Assembly (NCBI RefSeq): GCF_003515775.1
Contig: NZ_QWEI01000012.1
Coordinates: forward strand, 1 to 64,000
Reading direction: 5' to 3'
Source of the DNA: Ureibacillus yapensis
Lineage (GTDB): Bacteria > Bacillota > Bacilli > Bacillales_A > Planococcaceae
DNA: 64,000 nucleotides
The first letter of the stretch is position 1; each line of letters starts with the position of its first letter. Below, one piece after another: positions 33,275 through 42,622 of the stretch. A program made the position numbers and the translations under genes. Under the pieces are notes generated by a model that ran no database searches, had not been told where the DNA came from, and saw only the letters and a program-made list of their open reading frames with translations.

Positions 33275-33510
33275 AAAATCAAATACGCCTTGGCGTATTT
33301 GTGACTGTCGCTTTGCTTTCGTCACAGTCAAAACATATGTGTCCAGATTTTATCGAGCAATGCTCGATAAACCTCCTTTAAAAATCTGTGACATCCGCCG
33401 GAGGCAATTAACTTCATTCAGTCTAGAAATGAATCCCACAAAATTGATTCACCTTTTGCATTCATCTCACACTTATAGAAGTGGAAGTCTTTTACTGAAT
33501 GAAGTTAATT
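33275..33510. repeat. Highly structured intergenic element with 17-bp inverted repeats
   Basis: Contains AAATACGCC-TT-GGCGTATTT (33281-33300), a GTGAC/GTCAC pair (33301-33325), a perfect TTTATCGAGCA-A-TGCTCGATAAA (33349-33371) nested in AGATTTT/AAAATCT, and a 17-bp perfect inverted repeat AATTAACTTCATTCAGT (33406-33422) with its complement at 33494-33510. The right arm is inside the rocR coding end. No transposase or reading frame of size; looks like a repeat-element family or a composite of two. Confidence 0.6.
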
Positions 33511-34895
33511 TGCATATTTAATCGTTTCATCCGATATTGCAAGCTTTGCCGGCTGATGCCCAATTCTTTGGCTGTATTCGTTATGTGGTAATTATTTTTT
33601 TGCAAAAAGTGCTGGATATATCGTTTTTCAAATAGCGCAAGCTGATCCGATAAATGCGTATTGTAATTGCTGTCCGCTTGTAGAAGCCTCGTCGCTGGAT
33701 TGGATGTTTTCGTTTCCCTTTTTCGGTATTGATAGGGAAGATGATGAAATTCAATCGTTTCCTCATGGTTGATTAGGTTTAATGATGCTTCGATCACATG
33801 CTCCAGCTCTCTTACATTCCCTGGCCAATGATGGGATTCAAAAAAATGGAGCACTTCATTTGAAACTCCCTTCACTTCCAATTTAAACAATTCGTTATAT
33901 TTTGTTATAAAGTTTTCTAGCAATACTGAAATATCTGAAATCCGATCGCGCAATGGCGGGATAAAGAGCGTGACAACCGCCAATCGGTAATATAAATCTT
34001 TCCGCAGGCGGTTATTTGCAATTGCATCAATCGGATCTTCATTCATCGTTGCGATGACTCGGACATCAATCGGAATTTCCTTTGTTCCCCCTACTCTGCG
34101 TACCTTTCTTTCTTGCAATACGCGCAATAATTTTGATTGGAGAGGTATATTCAAGGAATTTAATTCATCTAATAAAAGCGTGCCTCCCTGAGCTTGTTCA
34201 AATAATCCCGGCTGGTCAATTGCGCCTGTAAATGCACCTTTTGCCGTACCAAATAGTATTCCTTCTATTAAAGAATCCGGCAAGGCAGCGCAGTTCTGGG
34301 AGATAAATGGCGCATTGGCCCTGTTGCTTTCCGAATGAATGCTTTGTGCAAAAAGTTCCTTGCCCGTACCGGTTTCGCCAATAATCAAGACACTTGAATT
34401 GGTACGCGTTGCCCGTTTTGCTAAATTAATCACTTCTTGCAGCTCGCCGCTCTTTCCAATAATATGATGAAATGTAAAATGCGTATTCGTTTGCTGGTGA
34501 TTCCTGCGCATTAACCGTTCCATTTTCGTGACATCGGTTGCCATCTCGACGGCTGCATGAATTTCATCATTTATTTTAAAAGGAAATGTTTGATTGATCG
34601 TCGTAATTTCAACACCACGATTATTAAAGTAAGTCTGTTTTACATTGACAACTTCTTCGCCTTGTTCTAAAGAATGCAATAACGTACTGCTTTGATTATC
34701 TTGAAATCGAAAGACATCGCGCACATTCTTATGTAGGACATCTTCTTCATTCATTGCCTCCATTTCGCGCATTTTTTTGTTATAGATAATGGTCTTTCCG
34801 ACTTGGTCAACCGCGTGTATCCCAACACCAACACGCTCGATTATTTCTTCATATAACTGGAGCAGCATGGATGGTTTTATTTTCAATTTGAACAC
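33492..34895 (-). CDS. rocR: Sigma-54-dependent activator, RocR type
   Basis: 467 residues: an N-terminal PAS-like sensor (about 12-125), a central AAA+ domain with Walker A GETGTGKE (about 173), the sigma-54-contacting GAFTGA (about 225) and a Walker B-like LLLDELNS, and a C-terminal Fis-type HTH (ITNTAKELGISRQSLQYRMKRL). Same order and length as B. subtilis RocR (461), which activates arginine/ornithine catabolic genes; rocD lies divergently with a -24/-12 promoter. The last codons (QINFIQ, stop) are contributed by the right arm of an inverted repeat that continues past the gene, so the native C-terminus may have been replaced. Start at 34895 in front of a GAAGAGG-type site. Confidence 0.88.
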   Translation of the reverse strand: MFKLKIKPSMLLQLYEEIIERVGVGIHAVDQVGKTIIYNKKMREMEAMNEEDVLHKNVRDVFRFQDNQSSTLLHSLEQGEEVVNVKQTYFNNRGVEITTINQTFPFKINDEIHAAVEMATDVTKMERLMRRNHQQTNTHFTFHHIIGKSGELQEVINLAKRATRTNSSVLIIGETGTGKELFAQSIHSESNRANAPFISQNCAALPDSLIEGILFGTAKGAFTGAIDQPGLFEQAQGGTLLLDELNSLNIPLQSKLLRVLQERKVRRVGGTKEIPIDVRVIATMNEDPIDAIANNRLRKDLYYRLAVVTLFIPPLRDRISDISVLLENFITKYNELFKLEVKGVSNEVLHFFESHHWPGNVRELEHVIEASLNLINHEETIEFHHLPYQYRKRETKTSNPATRLLQADSNYNTHLSDQLALFEKRYIQHFLQKNNYHITNTAKELGISRQSLQYRMKRLNMQINFIQ

Positions 34896-34913
34896 CTCTT
34901 CTTAATCATATCG

Positions 34914-34959
34914 CAAAATATTTTGGCAAAATAGCCCATTTCAACTTTTTTGCGCAAAA
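34914..34959. promoter_or_regulatory. Candidate RocR upstream activating sites
   Basis: Two perfect palindromes, CAAAATATTTTG (34914-34925) and TTTTGCGCAAAA (34948-34959), 50-95 bases upstream of the sigma-54 promoter of rocD and just upstream of rocR, positions expected for enhancer-type RocR sites. Confidence 0.5.
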
Positions 34960-35007
34960 TTTTTCTGCCTAATGTTTATAAGAGCCAGAGATAGATAGGA
35001 TCAAAAG

Positions 35008-35024
35008 TTGGCATGCAATTTGCT
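35008..35024 (+). promoter_or_regulatory. Sigma-54 (-24/-12) promoter of rocD
   Basis: TTGGCATGCAATTTGCT: TGGCAT, five bases, TTGC, i.e. exact GG-to-GC spacing of the sigma-54 consensus. It lies 165 bases upstream of rocD; rpoN and the activator gene are next door. Confidence 0.85.
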
Positions 35025-35188
35025 TTTATTAATATGAGAACAAAACTAAATTTCCTATTATTCTTTTTACAATCATTTGAAGACAATTAATAAGCCAGTA
35101 ATGTTTTGTGCTTATAATCTTATGTAGGCTTTTAAAGAATTTCAGATGTATCCCCTATTTTCAAATAACCTTTTAAGGAGGATTTTCA

Positions 35189-36382
35189 ATGGCGACAAAA
35201 TCAGCGAGTGTAATTGAGTTAACGGAAAAATTAGGTGCCCGCAACTACCATCCACTGCCAATCGTTATTTCCGAAGCTGAAGGAGTTTGGGTAAAAGATC
35301 CTGAAGGCCATAAATATCTGGATATGCTATCAGCCTATTCAGCGCTTAACCAAGGCCACCGCCACCCCAAAATCATTAAGGCCTTAATCGATCAGGCAAA
35401 CCGCGTAACGTTAACATCGCGTGCATTCCATACTGACCAACTTGCTCCTTGGTACGAAAAGGTAGCACAGATGACCGGCAAAAATATGGTATTGCCAATG
35501 AACACAGGTGCAGAAGCAGTTGAATCTGCCATTAAAGTTGCTCGCCGCTGGGCCTACGACGTAAAAGGCGTTGAAGAGAACAAAGCTGAAATTATCGGCT
35601 GCAACGGAAACTTCCATGGCCGAACAATCGGGGCTGTTTCCCTATCTTCCGAAAAAGCATATCAGCGCGGGTTTGGACCAATGCTGGAAGGGTTCAAATT
35701 AATTCCCTACGGTGATGCCCAAGCGCTAAAAAACGCCATCACTCCAAATACCGCTGCCTTTATCGTTGAACCAATCCAAGGTGAAGCCGGTATTGTGATG
35801 CCGCCAAAAGGTTTCTTAAAAGCTGCAAAGGAAATCTGCGAAGAAAATAACGTGTTATTGGTCCTGGATGAAATTCAAACAGGTCTTGCTCGAACTGGGA
35901 AGATGTTTGCTTACCAATGGGAAGATGCAACACCAGATCTATTAATTCTTGGTAAGGCACTAGGCGGAGGCGTGTTCCCTATTTCTGCCGTGGTAGCGAA
36001 CGATGATATACTTGGTGTACTAAACCCTGGTTCCCACGGTTCAACTTTCGGGGGCAATCCGCTTGCTTGTGCCGTATCGATCGCTTCTTTGGAGGTACTG
36101 GAAGAAGAACATTTAGCAGAGCGTTCTTTGGAATTGGGAAACTACTTCCAAGAGCAGTTGCGGTCCATTGACCATCCTTCTATTAAAGATGTCCGTGGCA
36201 GCGGCTTATTTATCGGTATTGAATTATCCGAACCCGCTCGCTCCTACTGCGAAAGATTAATGGGCTTAGGATTATTATGCAAGGAAACGCACGAGTACGT
36301 CATCCGGCTTGCTCCCCCATTAATCATTACCAAAGAAGAAATAGACTGGGCTTTGGAAAAAATCAAATCCGCATTTGCCTAG
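35189..36382 (+). CDS. rocD: Ornithine aminotransferase
   Basis: 397-residue class III PLP aminotransferase converting ornithine plus 2-oxoglutarate to glutamate semialdehyde and glutamate in arginine breakdown. The PLP lysine is in [10 protein letters not shown] (about residue 255), the cofactor Asp in [14 protein letters not shown], and [15 protein letters not shown] and GNFHGRT complete the fold. TAAGGAGGA precedes the ATG. Transcription is predicted from the upstream sigma-54 promoter under RocR. Only rocD is here; rocE/rocF are not adjacent. Terminator at 36433-36468. Confidence 0.93.
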   Translation: MATKSASVIELTEKLGARNYHPLPIVISEAEGVWVKDPEGHKYLDMLSAYSALNQGHRHPKIIKALIDQANRVTLTSRAFHTDQLAPWYEKVAQMTGKNMVLPMNTGAEAVESAIKVARRWAYDVKGVEENKAEIIGCNGNFHGRTIGAVSLSSEKAYQRGFGPMLEGFKLIPYGDAQALKNAITPNTAAFIVEPIQGEAGIVMPPKGFLKAAKEICEENNVLLVLDEIQTGLARTGKMFAYQWEDATPDLLILGKALGGGVFPISAVVANDDILGVLNPGSHGSTFGGNPLACAVSIASLEVLEEEHLAERSLELGNYFQEQLRSIDHPSIKDVRGSGLFIGIELSEPARSYCERLMGLGLLCKETHEYVIRLAPPLIITKEEIDWALEKIKSAFA

Positions 36383-36432
36383 TGTTTAAGGAAGTATACA
36401 ACTGCATTGATACCAATAGAGAAAACGCATCC

Positions 36433-36468
36433 GAGGTTATTCGAATTCTTTTCGAATGACCTCTTTTT
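36433..36468 (+). terminator. Intrinsic terminator after rocD
   Basis: GAGGTTATTCGAA pairs with TTCGAATGACCTC (one G-U) followed by TTTTT. Confidence 0.85.
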
Positions 36469-36526
36469 AATAAAAATGTTTAGAATTTATTATAGAATGG
36501 TACTAAAAGATAGAGGAGCTTTTGAA

Positions 36527-37078
36527 ATGCAAACAATTTATATAACAGGCTATCGTCCTCATGAACTTGGTATTTTTAATGAAAAGCACCCGGGAATTGC
36601 GGTCATTAAAAAAGCTTTGGATCAGGAACTGAGAGTTTTATTGGATGAGGGCCTTGAATGGGTTGTCATTAGTGGACAGCAAGGGGTCGAAACTTGGGCA
36701 GCTGAAGTCATACTCGAACTAAAGAATGAATATTCTAATCTCAAATACTCAGTCATCACACCTTTTTTGGAACAAGAAAAAAATTGGAATGAACACAAGC
36801 AGCAAAAATTTCATTCAATCATAGCAAGAGCGGACTTTACTACCAGTGTGACAAAACGTCCTTATGAAGCTCCTTGGCAATTTATCGAAAAAGATAAATT
36901 CATCATTCAAAATACAGATGGCATGCTCCTGATATACGATGAAGAAAATGAAGGTTCACCGAAATATGTAAAAAAACTTGCGCATAAATACGAGGAGCAG
37001 CATAACTATAAAATAATTGAAATCAATGCGTACGATTTACAATCAATTGCTGAGGAAATGCAAAGAGAAAATTGGTAA
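36527..37078 (+). CDS. ypsA: YpsA family protein (DUF1273, SLOG fold)
   Basis: 183-residue protein of the DUF1273/UPF0398 family. MQTIYITGYRPHELGIF at the start, WVVISGQQGVETWAAEVIL and the end ELKN-YSNLKYSVITPFLEQEKNWNE are characteristic. The SLOG-like Rossmann fold binds a nucleotide-type ligand; in Staphylococcus and Bacillus YpsA overproduction disturbs cell division and the gene usually precedes gpsB. Here gpsB is not next; a 103-residue unknown gene follows instead. The ATG at 36527 follows GAGGAG by eight bases; a long in-frame upstream extension overlaps the rocD terminator and is rejected. Confidence 0.88.
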   Translation: MQTIYITGYRPHELGIFNEKHPGIAVIKKALDQELRVLLDEGLEWVVISGQQGVETWAAEVILELKNEYSNLKYSVITPFLEQEKNWNEHKQQKFHSIIARADFTTSVTKRPYEAPWQFIEKDKFIIQNTDGMLLIYDEENEGSPKYVKKLAHKYEEQHNYKIIEINAYDLQSIAEEMQRENW

Positions 37079-37115
37079 AGAAAATAAAATGTTTACAAAA
37101 AATTAATTAAATTTT

Positions 37116-37144
37116 CTGACATTTAATATTTTTTCTGTTATAAT
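37116..37144 (+). promoter_or_regulatory. Strong sigma-A promoter
   Basis: -35 CTGACA (37116-37121), 17-base spacer, perfect -10 TATAAT (37139-37144), 40 bases before the gene at 37184. Confidence 0.75.
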
Positions 37145-37183
37145 ACAATGAAACCCGTTTAAACGGATTAAGGAGATGATGCT

Positions 37184-37495
37184 ATGGAACAAATTAGAAT
37201 TGTAAACGAAACAAACCCGATTGTTGTAGCGCATGATACGTATAAGAGGGAGTGCTGCTATACTCGTGGGGTGCATATTCCGTACAAAGACTTCCTTGAA
37301 ATTTTGGACAGCATGCCGACTGATACAAAAATTTACTTCGAGTTCCACAACCCCGGGAAACAAATTGCCCCAGGAACTTATTTAAATGGCCATGCAGGGC
37401 TTGCCAGAAGCATTGTAAACTATTATCAGAACACAAGAAACATGAAGGTTGCTTACCTCCACAATGGCCAAGATTTCTATGTTAAAATCATTTAA
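37184..37495 (+). CDS. Hypothetical protein
   Basis: 103-residue soluble protein, MEQIRIVNETNPIVVAHDTY..., no recognised domain, one Cys pair (ECCYTRG), a compact alpha/beta pattern with ending MKVAYLHNGQDFYVKII. It has its own strong promoter (37116-37144), a ribosome binding site AAGGAGATG and a terminator, so it is surely expressed as a single gene. A hairpin CCGTTTAAACGG lies in the leader. Function unknown. Confidence 0.75.
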   Translation: MEQIRIVNETNPIVVAHDTYKRECCYTRGVHIPYKDFLEILDSMPTDTKIYFEFHNPGKQIAPGTYLNGHAGLARSIVNYYQNTRNMKVAYLHNGQDFYVKII

Positions 37496-37531
37496 TTTTT
37501 TGAGGTGACCAAAAAGGTGAATTCCAACTAG

Positions 37532-37582
37532 AACACCGCTGCTAAAGCCATGAGCTTCGCGTAAAAGCGGTGTTTAATTTTT
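37532..37582 (+). terminator. Intrinsic terminator
   Basis: AACACCGCT (37532-37540) pairs with AGCGGTGTT (37566-37574), then TAATTTTTT. Confidence 0.75.
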
Positions 37583-37760
37583 TGTCCACCCTTATCTTAT
37601 TCTTCTTCCCCTTTCTTCTATCCTCAGCAATTTTACGATCATCATTCAGTTATTCCTCTTTTATAAAGGCGAAAATCCTTGTTAAAGAATGTTGTTCATT
37701 TAATGTGTTATGATAATTTTGGGAATATTATTTCTACTTTAAACGAAGGAGTGTAGATCG

Positions 37761-39152
37761 ATGGATTATCGTATTGAAAAAGATACTTTAGGTGAAATCC
37801 GTGTACCGGCAGACAAAATTTGGGGTGCTCAAACGCAGCGCAGTAAAGAAAATTTCCAAATTGGCGAAGAAAAGATGCCAATTGAAATTATCCGTGCTTT
37901 TGCCATCTTAAAAAAGGCGGCAGCGATTGCCAATAATAAATTAGGCAAACTATCTGATGTGAAAACAAATGCGATTGTGGCAAGTGCGGACGAAATCCTT
38001 GCAGGTAAATGGAATGATCAATTTCCTCTGGTCGTTTGGCAAACCGGCAGTGGCACACAATCCAACATGAATGTGAATGAAGTCATCGCCCATCGCGCAA
38101 ACCAGTTGCTTGAAGAACAAGGCAGTGCTGAACGTGTCCACCCAAACGATGACGTCAATAAATCACAAAGCTCCAATGATACATTCCCTACTGCTTTGCA
38201 TATTGCAGCGGTGGAAATTGTAGAAAACTATTTAATGCCCAGACTTCAATTATTAAAAGCAACACTAAAAGAAAAATCGGAAAACTTCAATGATATTATT
38301 AAAATTGGCCGTACACATCTGCAGGACGCAACCCCTCTTACACTAGGCCAAGAGATTAGCGGCTGGCACCATATGCTGGTAAAATCCGAAAAGATGATTA
38401 TGGTCAATACTCAATTCCTGAAAGACCTTGCCATTGGTGGTACCGCAGTTGGTACAGGCATCAATGCCCACCCGCAATTTGGCGATATGGTGGCGGCGGA
38501 AATTAGTGCCTTAACTGGACAGGAATTTAAATCTTCCGAAAATAAATTCCATGCTTTGACAAGCCATGATGAAATTGTTTCCGCTCACGGTGCATTAAAA
38601 GCGCTTGCGGTCGATTTAATGAAAATTGCCAATGATGTCCGCTGGCTTGCAAGTGGTCCACGAAGCGGGATTGGGGAAATTACGATTCCGGAAAATGAGC
38701 CGGGCAGCTCCATTATGCCTGGAAAAGTAAACCCAACACAAAGTGAAGCCTTGACGATGGTTGTTACACAAGTGGTTGGAAATGATGCAACCATTGCTTT
38801 TGCGGCATCTCAAGGGAATTTTGAATTAAATGTCTTTAAGCCTGTGATTATTTACAACTTCCTGCAATCTGCCCGCCTGCTTGCAGACAGCATGAAATCA
38901 TTTAATGACAATTGTGCAATCGGAATCGAGCCAAACATTGAAGTTCTTGAGCGTAACCTTGAAAATTCATTGATGCTTGTGACTGCATTAAATCCTTATA
39001 TCGGGTATGAAAATGCGGCAAAGATTGCAAAAAAAGCGCATAAAGAAGGAACAACTTTAAAAGAGTCCGCAATATCATTGGGACTTCTAACTGAAGAACA
39101 ATTTGATGAATATATTGATCCGAAGAAAATGATTTCTCCAAACGCGGAATAA
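37761..39152 (+). CDS. fumC: Fumarate hydratase class II
   Basis: 463-residue iron-independent fumarase of the citric acid cycle, fumarase/aspartase superfamily. The signature [11 protein letters not shown] (about residue 318), the substrate segments [20 protein letters not shown] and [10 protein letters not shown] are intact. Class II (FumC) rather than aspartase or argininosuccinase is supported by the whole pattern and length. GAAGGAGTG precedes the ATG. Single gene with a clear terminator. Confidence 0.94.
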   Translation: MDYRIEKDTLGEIRVPADKIWGAQTQRSKENFQIGEEKMPIEIIRAFAILKKAAAIANNKLGKLSDVKTNAIVASADEILAGKWNDQFPLVVWQTGSGTQSNMNVNEVIAHRANQLLEEQGSAERVHPNDDVNKSQSSNDTFPTALHIAAVEIVENYLMPRLQLLKATLKEKSENFNDIIKIGRTHLQDATPLTLGQEISGWHHMLVKSEKMIMVNTQFLKDLAIGGTAVGTGINAHPQFGDMVAAEISALTGQEFKSSENKFHALTSHDEIVSAHGALKALAVDLMKIANDVRWLASGPRSGIGEITIPENEPGSSIMPGKVNPTQSEALTMVVTQVVGNDATIAFAASQGNFELNVFKPVIIYNFLQSARLLADSMKSFNDNCAIGIEPNIEVLERNLENSLMLVTALNPYIGYENAAKIAKKAHKEGTTLKESAISLGLLTEEQFDEYIDPKKMISPNAE

Positions 39153-39155
39153 TAA

Positions 39156-39194
39156 AGAAAGGTGCTTCCCAAATGAGGAGGCACCTTTTTTAAA
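39156..39194 (+). terminator. Intrinsic terminator after fumC
   Basis: AAAGGTGC-TCC pairs with GGA-GCACCTTT, then TTTTT. Confidence 0.85.
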
Positions 39195-39207
39195 GCTTAT
39201 CAATTGG

Positions 39208-40524
39208 CTATGCAGTTTGCTTATTATTTTCATTTAAAGGCTGAGTTTGTATGGATTCTATTTTTTTCGTTCCCATCATGTTAAATAGAACATTCAATAC
39301 GATAGCCGTAACAGATCCACATACAATCCCGTTTGAAGTGAATACAGCCAACCATTCCGGCAACGCGGCAAAGATATTAGGTACAAAGGCAACTCCAGCA
39401 CCTAATCCTACAGCAGTGGCTGCGATCATGGCGTTTTCCGATGAACGTGCAATTTCGGGTGCAAGCATTGTAATCCCTTGCGTCACGACCATACCGAACA
39501 TCGCCAGCATTGCCCCGCCAAGAACTGGTGTTGGAATAATTGTTGTCAACGCTGCTACTTTCGGAAGGAAACCAAGCAGGACTAATAATCCGCCTGTAAT
39601 TGCAATTACTTTACGTTCTTTTACGCCCGTCATTTTTAATAATCCTACATTTTGCGAGAAAGTCGTATATGGGAAAGCGTTGAAAATACCACCGATGATG
39701 GAAGCCAGCCCTTCAGAACGATATCCTTTAGCTAAATCCTTTGAAGAGAGCGGCTTTTTTGTGATATCACTTAATGCAAAATACACTCCTGACGATTCTA
39801 CCAAGGAAACCATACCAACCAATGTCATTGTAAGAATGGCGGCAATATCAAATGTTGGCGCTCCAAAGTAGAATGGCTGCACCATATGGAACCAGGAAGC
39901 ATCTGCTACAGGAGAGAAATTCACTTTCCCTAAGAAAGCCGCAATAACCGTCCCCATAACTAACCCTAAAAGAATCGAGATAGAACGTGTAAATCCTGTT
40001 GTAAAACGGTAGATCAATAAAATAACGATTAATGTAACCATTGCCAAGCCAATATTGGATGCTGATCCAAAGTCAGGTGCCCCTTGTCCGCCACCCATGT
40101 TGTTGATGGCAACCGGGATAAGTGAAATTCCGATAATAGTAACGACAGAGCCTGTAACAATTGGCGGGAAGAATTTCACCAATTTACCGAATACTCCGGC
40201 AATTAAAATGATAATAAGTCCGGATGCAATGATTGAACCATAAACTGCTCCAAGCCCCTTATCTGATCCAATTGCAATGATTGGACTTACCGCTGTAAAC
40301 GTACAGCCCAAAACGACAGGCAATCCGATTCCGAATGCTTTTCCGCGCATGACTTGCAGTAATGTCGCAACCCCGCACATCATAATGTCGATTGCAACTA
40401 AATAGGTCATTTGCGTTGCATTAAACCCTAAAGCGCCGCCGATGATCAATGGCACCAAAATCGCCCCTGCATACATCGCAAGTAAATGCTGTATACCCAG
40501 CGTTGTTGCTTTTACGTTGTTCAT
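39208..40524 (-). CDS. pbuX: Xanthine permease (NCS2 family)
   Basis: 438-residue membrane protein with 12-14 helices of the nucleobase/ascorbate (NCS2) family, importing xanthine. Family motifs LAMYAGAILVPLIIGGALG at the N-terminus, QNVGLLKMTGVKER (about 285) and the GGAMLAMFGMV segment are present. Second gene of the xpt-pbuX operon behind a guanine riboswitch, the same layout as in B. subtilis. The ATG follows AAAGGAGAGAATG. A hairpin lies in the 87-base gap after xpt. Confidence 0.92.
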   Translation of the reverse strand: MNNVKATTLGIQHLLAMYAGAILVPLIIGGALGFNATQMTYLVAIDIMMCGVATLLQVMRGKAFGIGLPVVLGCTFTAVSPIIAIGSDKGLGAVYGSIIASGLIIILIAGVFGKLVKFFPPIVTGSVVTIIGISLIPVAINNMGGGQGAPDFGSASNIGLAMVTLIVILLIYRFTTGFTRSISILLGLVMGTVIAAFLGKVNFSPVADASWFHMVQPFYFGAPTFDIAAILTMTLVGMVSLVESSGVYFALSDITKKPLSSKDLAKGYRSEGLASIIGGIFNAFPYTTFSQNVGLLKMTGVKERKVIAITGGLLVLLGFLPKVAALTTIIPTPVLGGAMLAMFGMVVTQGITMLAPEIARSSENAMIAATAVGLGAGVAFVPNIFAALPEWLAVFTSNGIVCGSVTAIVLNVLFNMMGTKKIESIQTQPLNENNKQTA

Positions 40525-40578
40525 TTGAACATTCTCTCCTTTAACTTATATGTATAATTACTTATTCGGGAGCAAGCC

Positions 40579-40605
40579 GCCCTGCAAAATTTAGCAGGGC
40601 GCTTC
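40579..40605 (-). other. Hairpin between xpt and pbuX
   Basis: CGCCCTGC/GCAGGGCG 8-bp stem around an A/T loop, without a U-tract. Perhaps an mRNA processing or partial attenuation structure setting the xpt:pbuX ratio. Confidence 0.4.
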
Positions 40606-40611
40606 TGCTTT

Positions 40612-41211
<600 letters not shown>

Positions 41212-41294
41212 TTAGAACATCACAACCCGGTCCAAAATATGTCGAGTTGGGTTTATTCTTAATGTGGATAATCGTCAAATTTCATTTTGATCCG

Positions 41295-41351
41295 CAAATA
41301 AAAAGCTCGGAAAACTTGTTCCGCCATGAGGGAAACAAGTCTTCCGAGCTG
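41295..41351 (-). terminator. Riboswitch expression-platform terminator
   Basis: Minus-strand stem beginning AGCTCGGAA and ending TTCCGAGCT (41304-41350) followed by TTTTATTT; premature transcription stop between the aptamer and xpt. Confidence 0.85.
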
Positions 41352-41420
41352 GAAATTCGAAAGATACAAGATACCGAAAAAATACTCCGCAAAAAAGGAA
41401 CATTCGGATCTAAACTGGTT

Positions 41421-41493
41421 TCTCTCATAGTCGACTTATTTACGGTAAGTCGGTAGAAACTTGCGAGCCATATTCTCGCCGTTATATGAGTGA
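41421..41493 (-). promoter_or_regulatory. Purine (guanine-class) riboswitch aptamer
   Basis: Minus-strand sequence has all aptamer landmarks: P1 CTCATA/TATGAG, ATATGG and GTTTCTACC in the core, CCGTAAA and GACTAT. The nucleotide before GACTAT is C (position 74 in the xpt numbering), so it should bind guanine/hypoxanthine rather than adenine. Confidence 0.93.
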
Positions 41494-41527
41494 ATTAATT
41501 TGTTAAGATTCTGTAAAGAATGTCCTC

Positions 41528-41556
41528 ATTATAAACACGGATTTTATTGATTGCAA
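41528..41556 (-). promoter_or_regulatory. Promoter of the xpt-pbuX operon
   Basis: Minus-strand -35 TTGCAA (41551-41556), 17-base spacer, perfect -10 TATAAT (41528-41533). Confidence 0.8.
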
Positions 41557-41668
41557 TACTTCAAAAATAATAAAACGATTCTAATTATTCGGAAATTAAC
41601 CGTTTTTCCAACTTTTTTAGTAATAATGTTCGGTTTTTGCAGTTGAATTCCCTTTCAATAATTAAATT

Positions 41669-42358
41669 TTACTGAAAAATTCCTTCCAATATTGATTTGA
41701 ATTCTCCAAATGATTTACCTGTTTTTCCGAAAGCCCCCATACTTCTGCAAACCAAAATTTGTGCTTTTTTACCGTTATTTAACTTTAATTGCCCAATGCT
41801 TCCTTTTTGTTCGAGGACCTGCACTGATTGCAGCAAATCTTCCTCTGCATAATCTGCCAAATGCTCTTTAAAGCGTTCGATAAACTGTTTAAAGGTTGGG
41901 GCACCTTGGATGATTAATAATTCCGGCTCAAGTTCATCGATTACTTCCTTGAAAATTTCAAACCCTCTCAAATAGAGCGGGTCTTTGCTTTTCTTCAGCT
42001 GTTTTAGGAGTTCGTCTTCTACATTCAGGCAGTTTAAACTTGAAAAAACAACTTGCTGCTTTAAATTCTCTTTCATCCATGATGCAAAATTCAAGGCCCC
42101 TCTATATTCACGCGACGCCTCCGAAATTTCTTCTTGAAAAACATCTTGAAATAGATGTCGATCAACCAACGCATCGGCCAGGAATTGAATATCTGCATTG
42201 CCAATCTGAATCAGGGGTTCTGGTTGTGATCCTACTAAAAGAACCTTTGATTTATAAGCATTTCCATCTGCCTGAAATGGCAAAAACAAAATTTCGCCCG
42301 ATTGTTCATCAATTAACCATTGCTCTATTTTTCTGAAAAACCCCATTGATACCGTCAT
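41669..42358 (-). CDS. Hypothetical protein, possible uracil-DNA-glycosylase-like fold
   Basis: 229 residues, soluble. The order of elements (KVLLVGSQPEP early, SSLNCLNVEDELLKQL in the middle, then REFEIFKEVIDELEPELLIIQG-like helix-strand, late VCRSMGAFGKTG) resembles the uracil-DNA glycosylase superfamily, but the catalytic motifs are not convincing. I therefore only call it hypothetical. Own ribosome binding site GAGGTAAAGGG; single gene between the purine operon and the chemoreceptor-like gene. Confidence 0.55.
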   Translation of the reverse strand: MTVSMGFFRKIEQWLIDEQSGEILFLPFQADGNAYKSKVLLVGSQPEPLIQIGNADIQFLADALVDRHLFQDVFQEEISEASREYRGALNFASWMKENLKQQVVFSSLNCLNVEDELLKQLKKSKDPLYLRGFEIFKEVIDELEPELLIIQGAPTFKQFIERFKEHLADYAEEDLLQSVQVLEQKGSIGQLKLNNGKKAQILVCRSMGAFGKTGKSFGEFKSILEGIFQ

Positions 42359-42549
42359 TTGCTACACCCTTTACCTCATGTACTAATTTCTATAGTTATT
42401 ATAACAAGGAAATTTCAAACTATTGAATATCTTTTCACTTCATACACCGCCGATTATTTGTACTCTTCCCAGTAAGTGCTGGTTTAATCAAGGTATTTTA
42501 TAGGCTCTATCTATGTTATACCCTTTATAGTTATAGCCTAAAAACGATA

Positions 42550-42587
42550 GAAACCTCACAAAGGGTTTCCCTTCCTGAGGTTTCGAC
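42550..42587 (-). terminator. Hairpin after the soluble chemoreceptor-like gene
   Basis: GAAACCTCA/TGAGGTTTC with an inner AGGG/CCCT stem; weak U-tract, so a modest terminator call. Confidence 0.5.
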
Positions 42588-42622
42588 TGCAAATACTCTT
42601 TTATTTAAAATCTTTATTTCTT

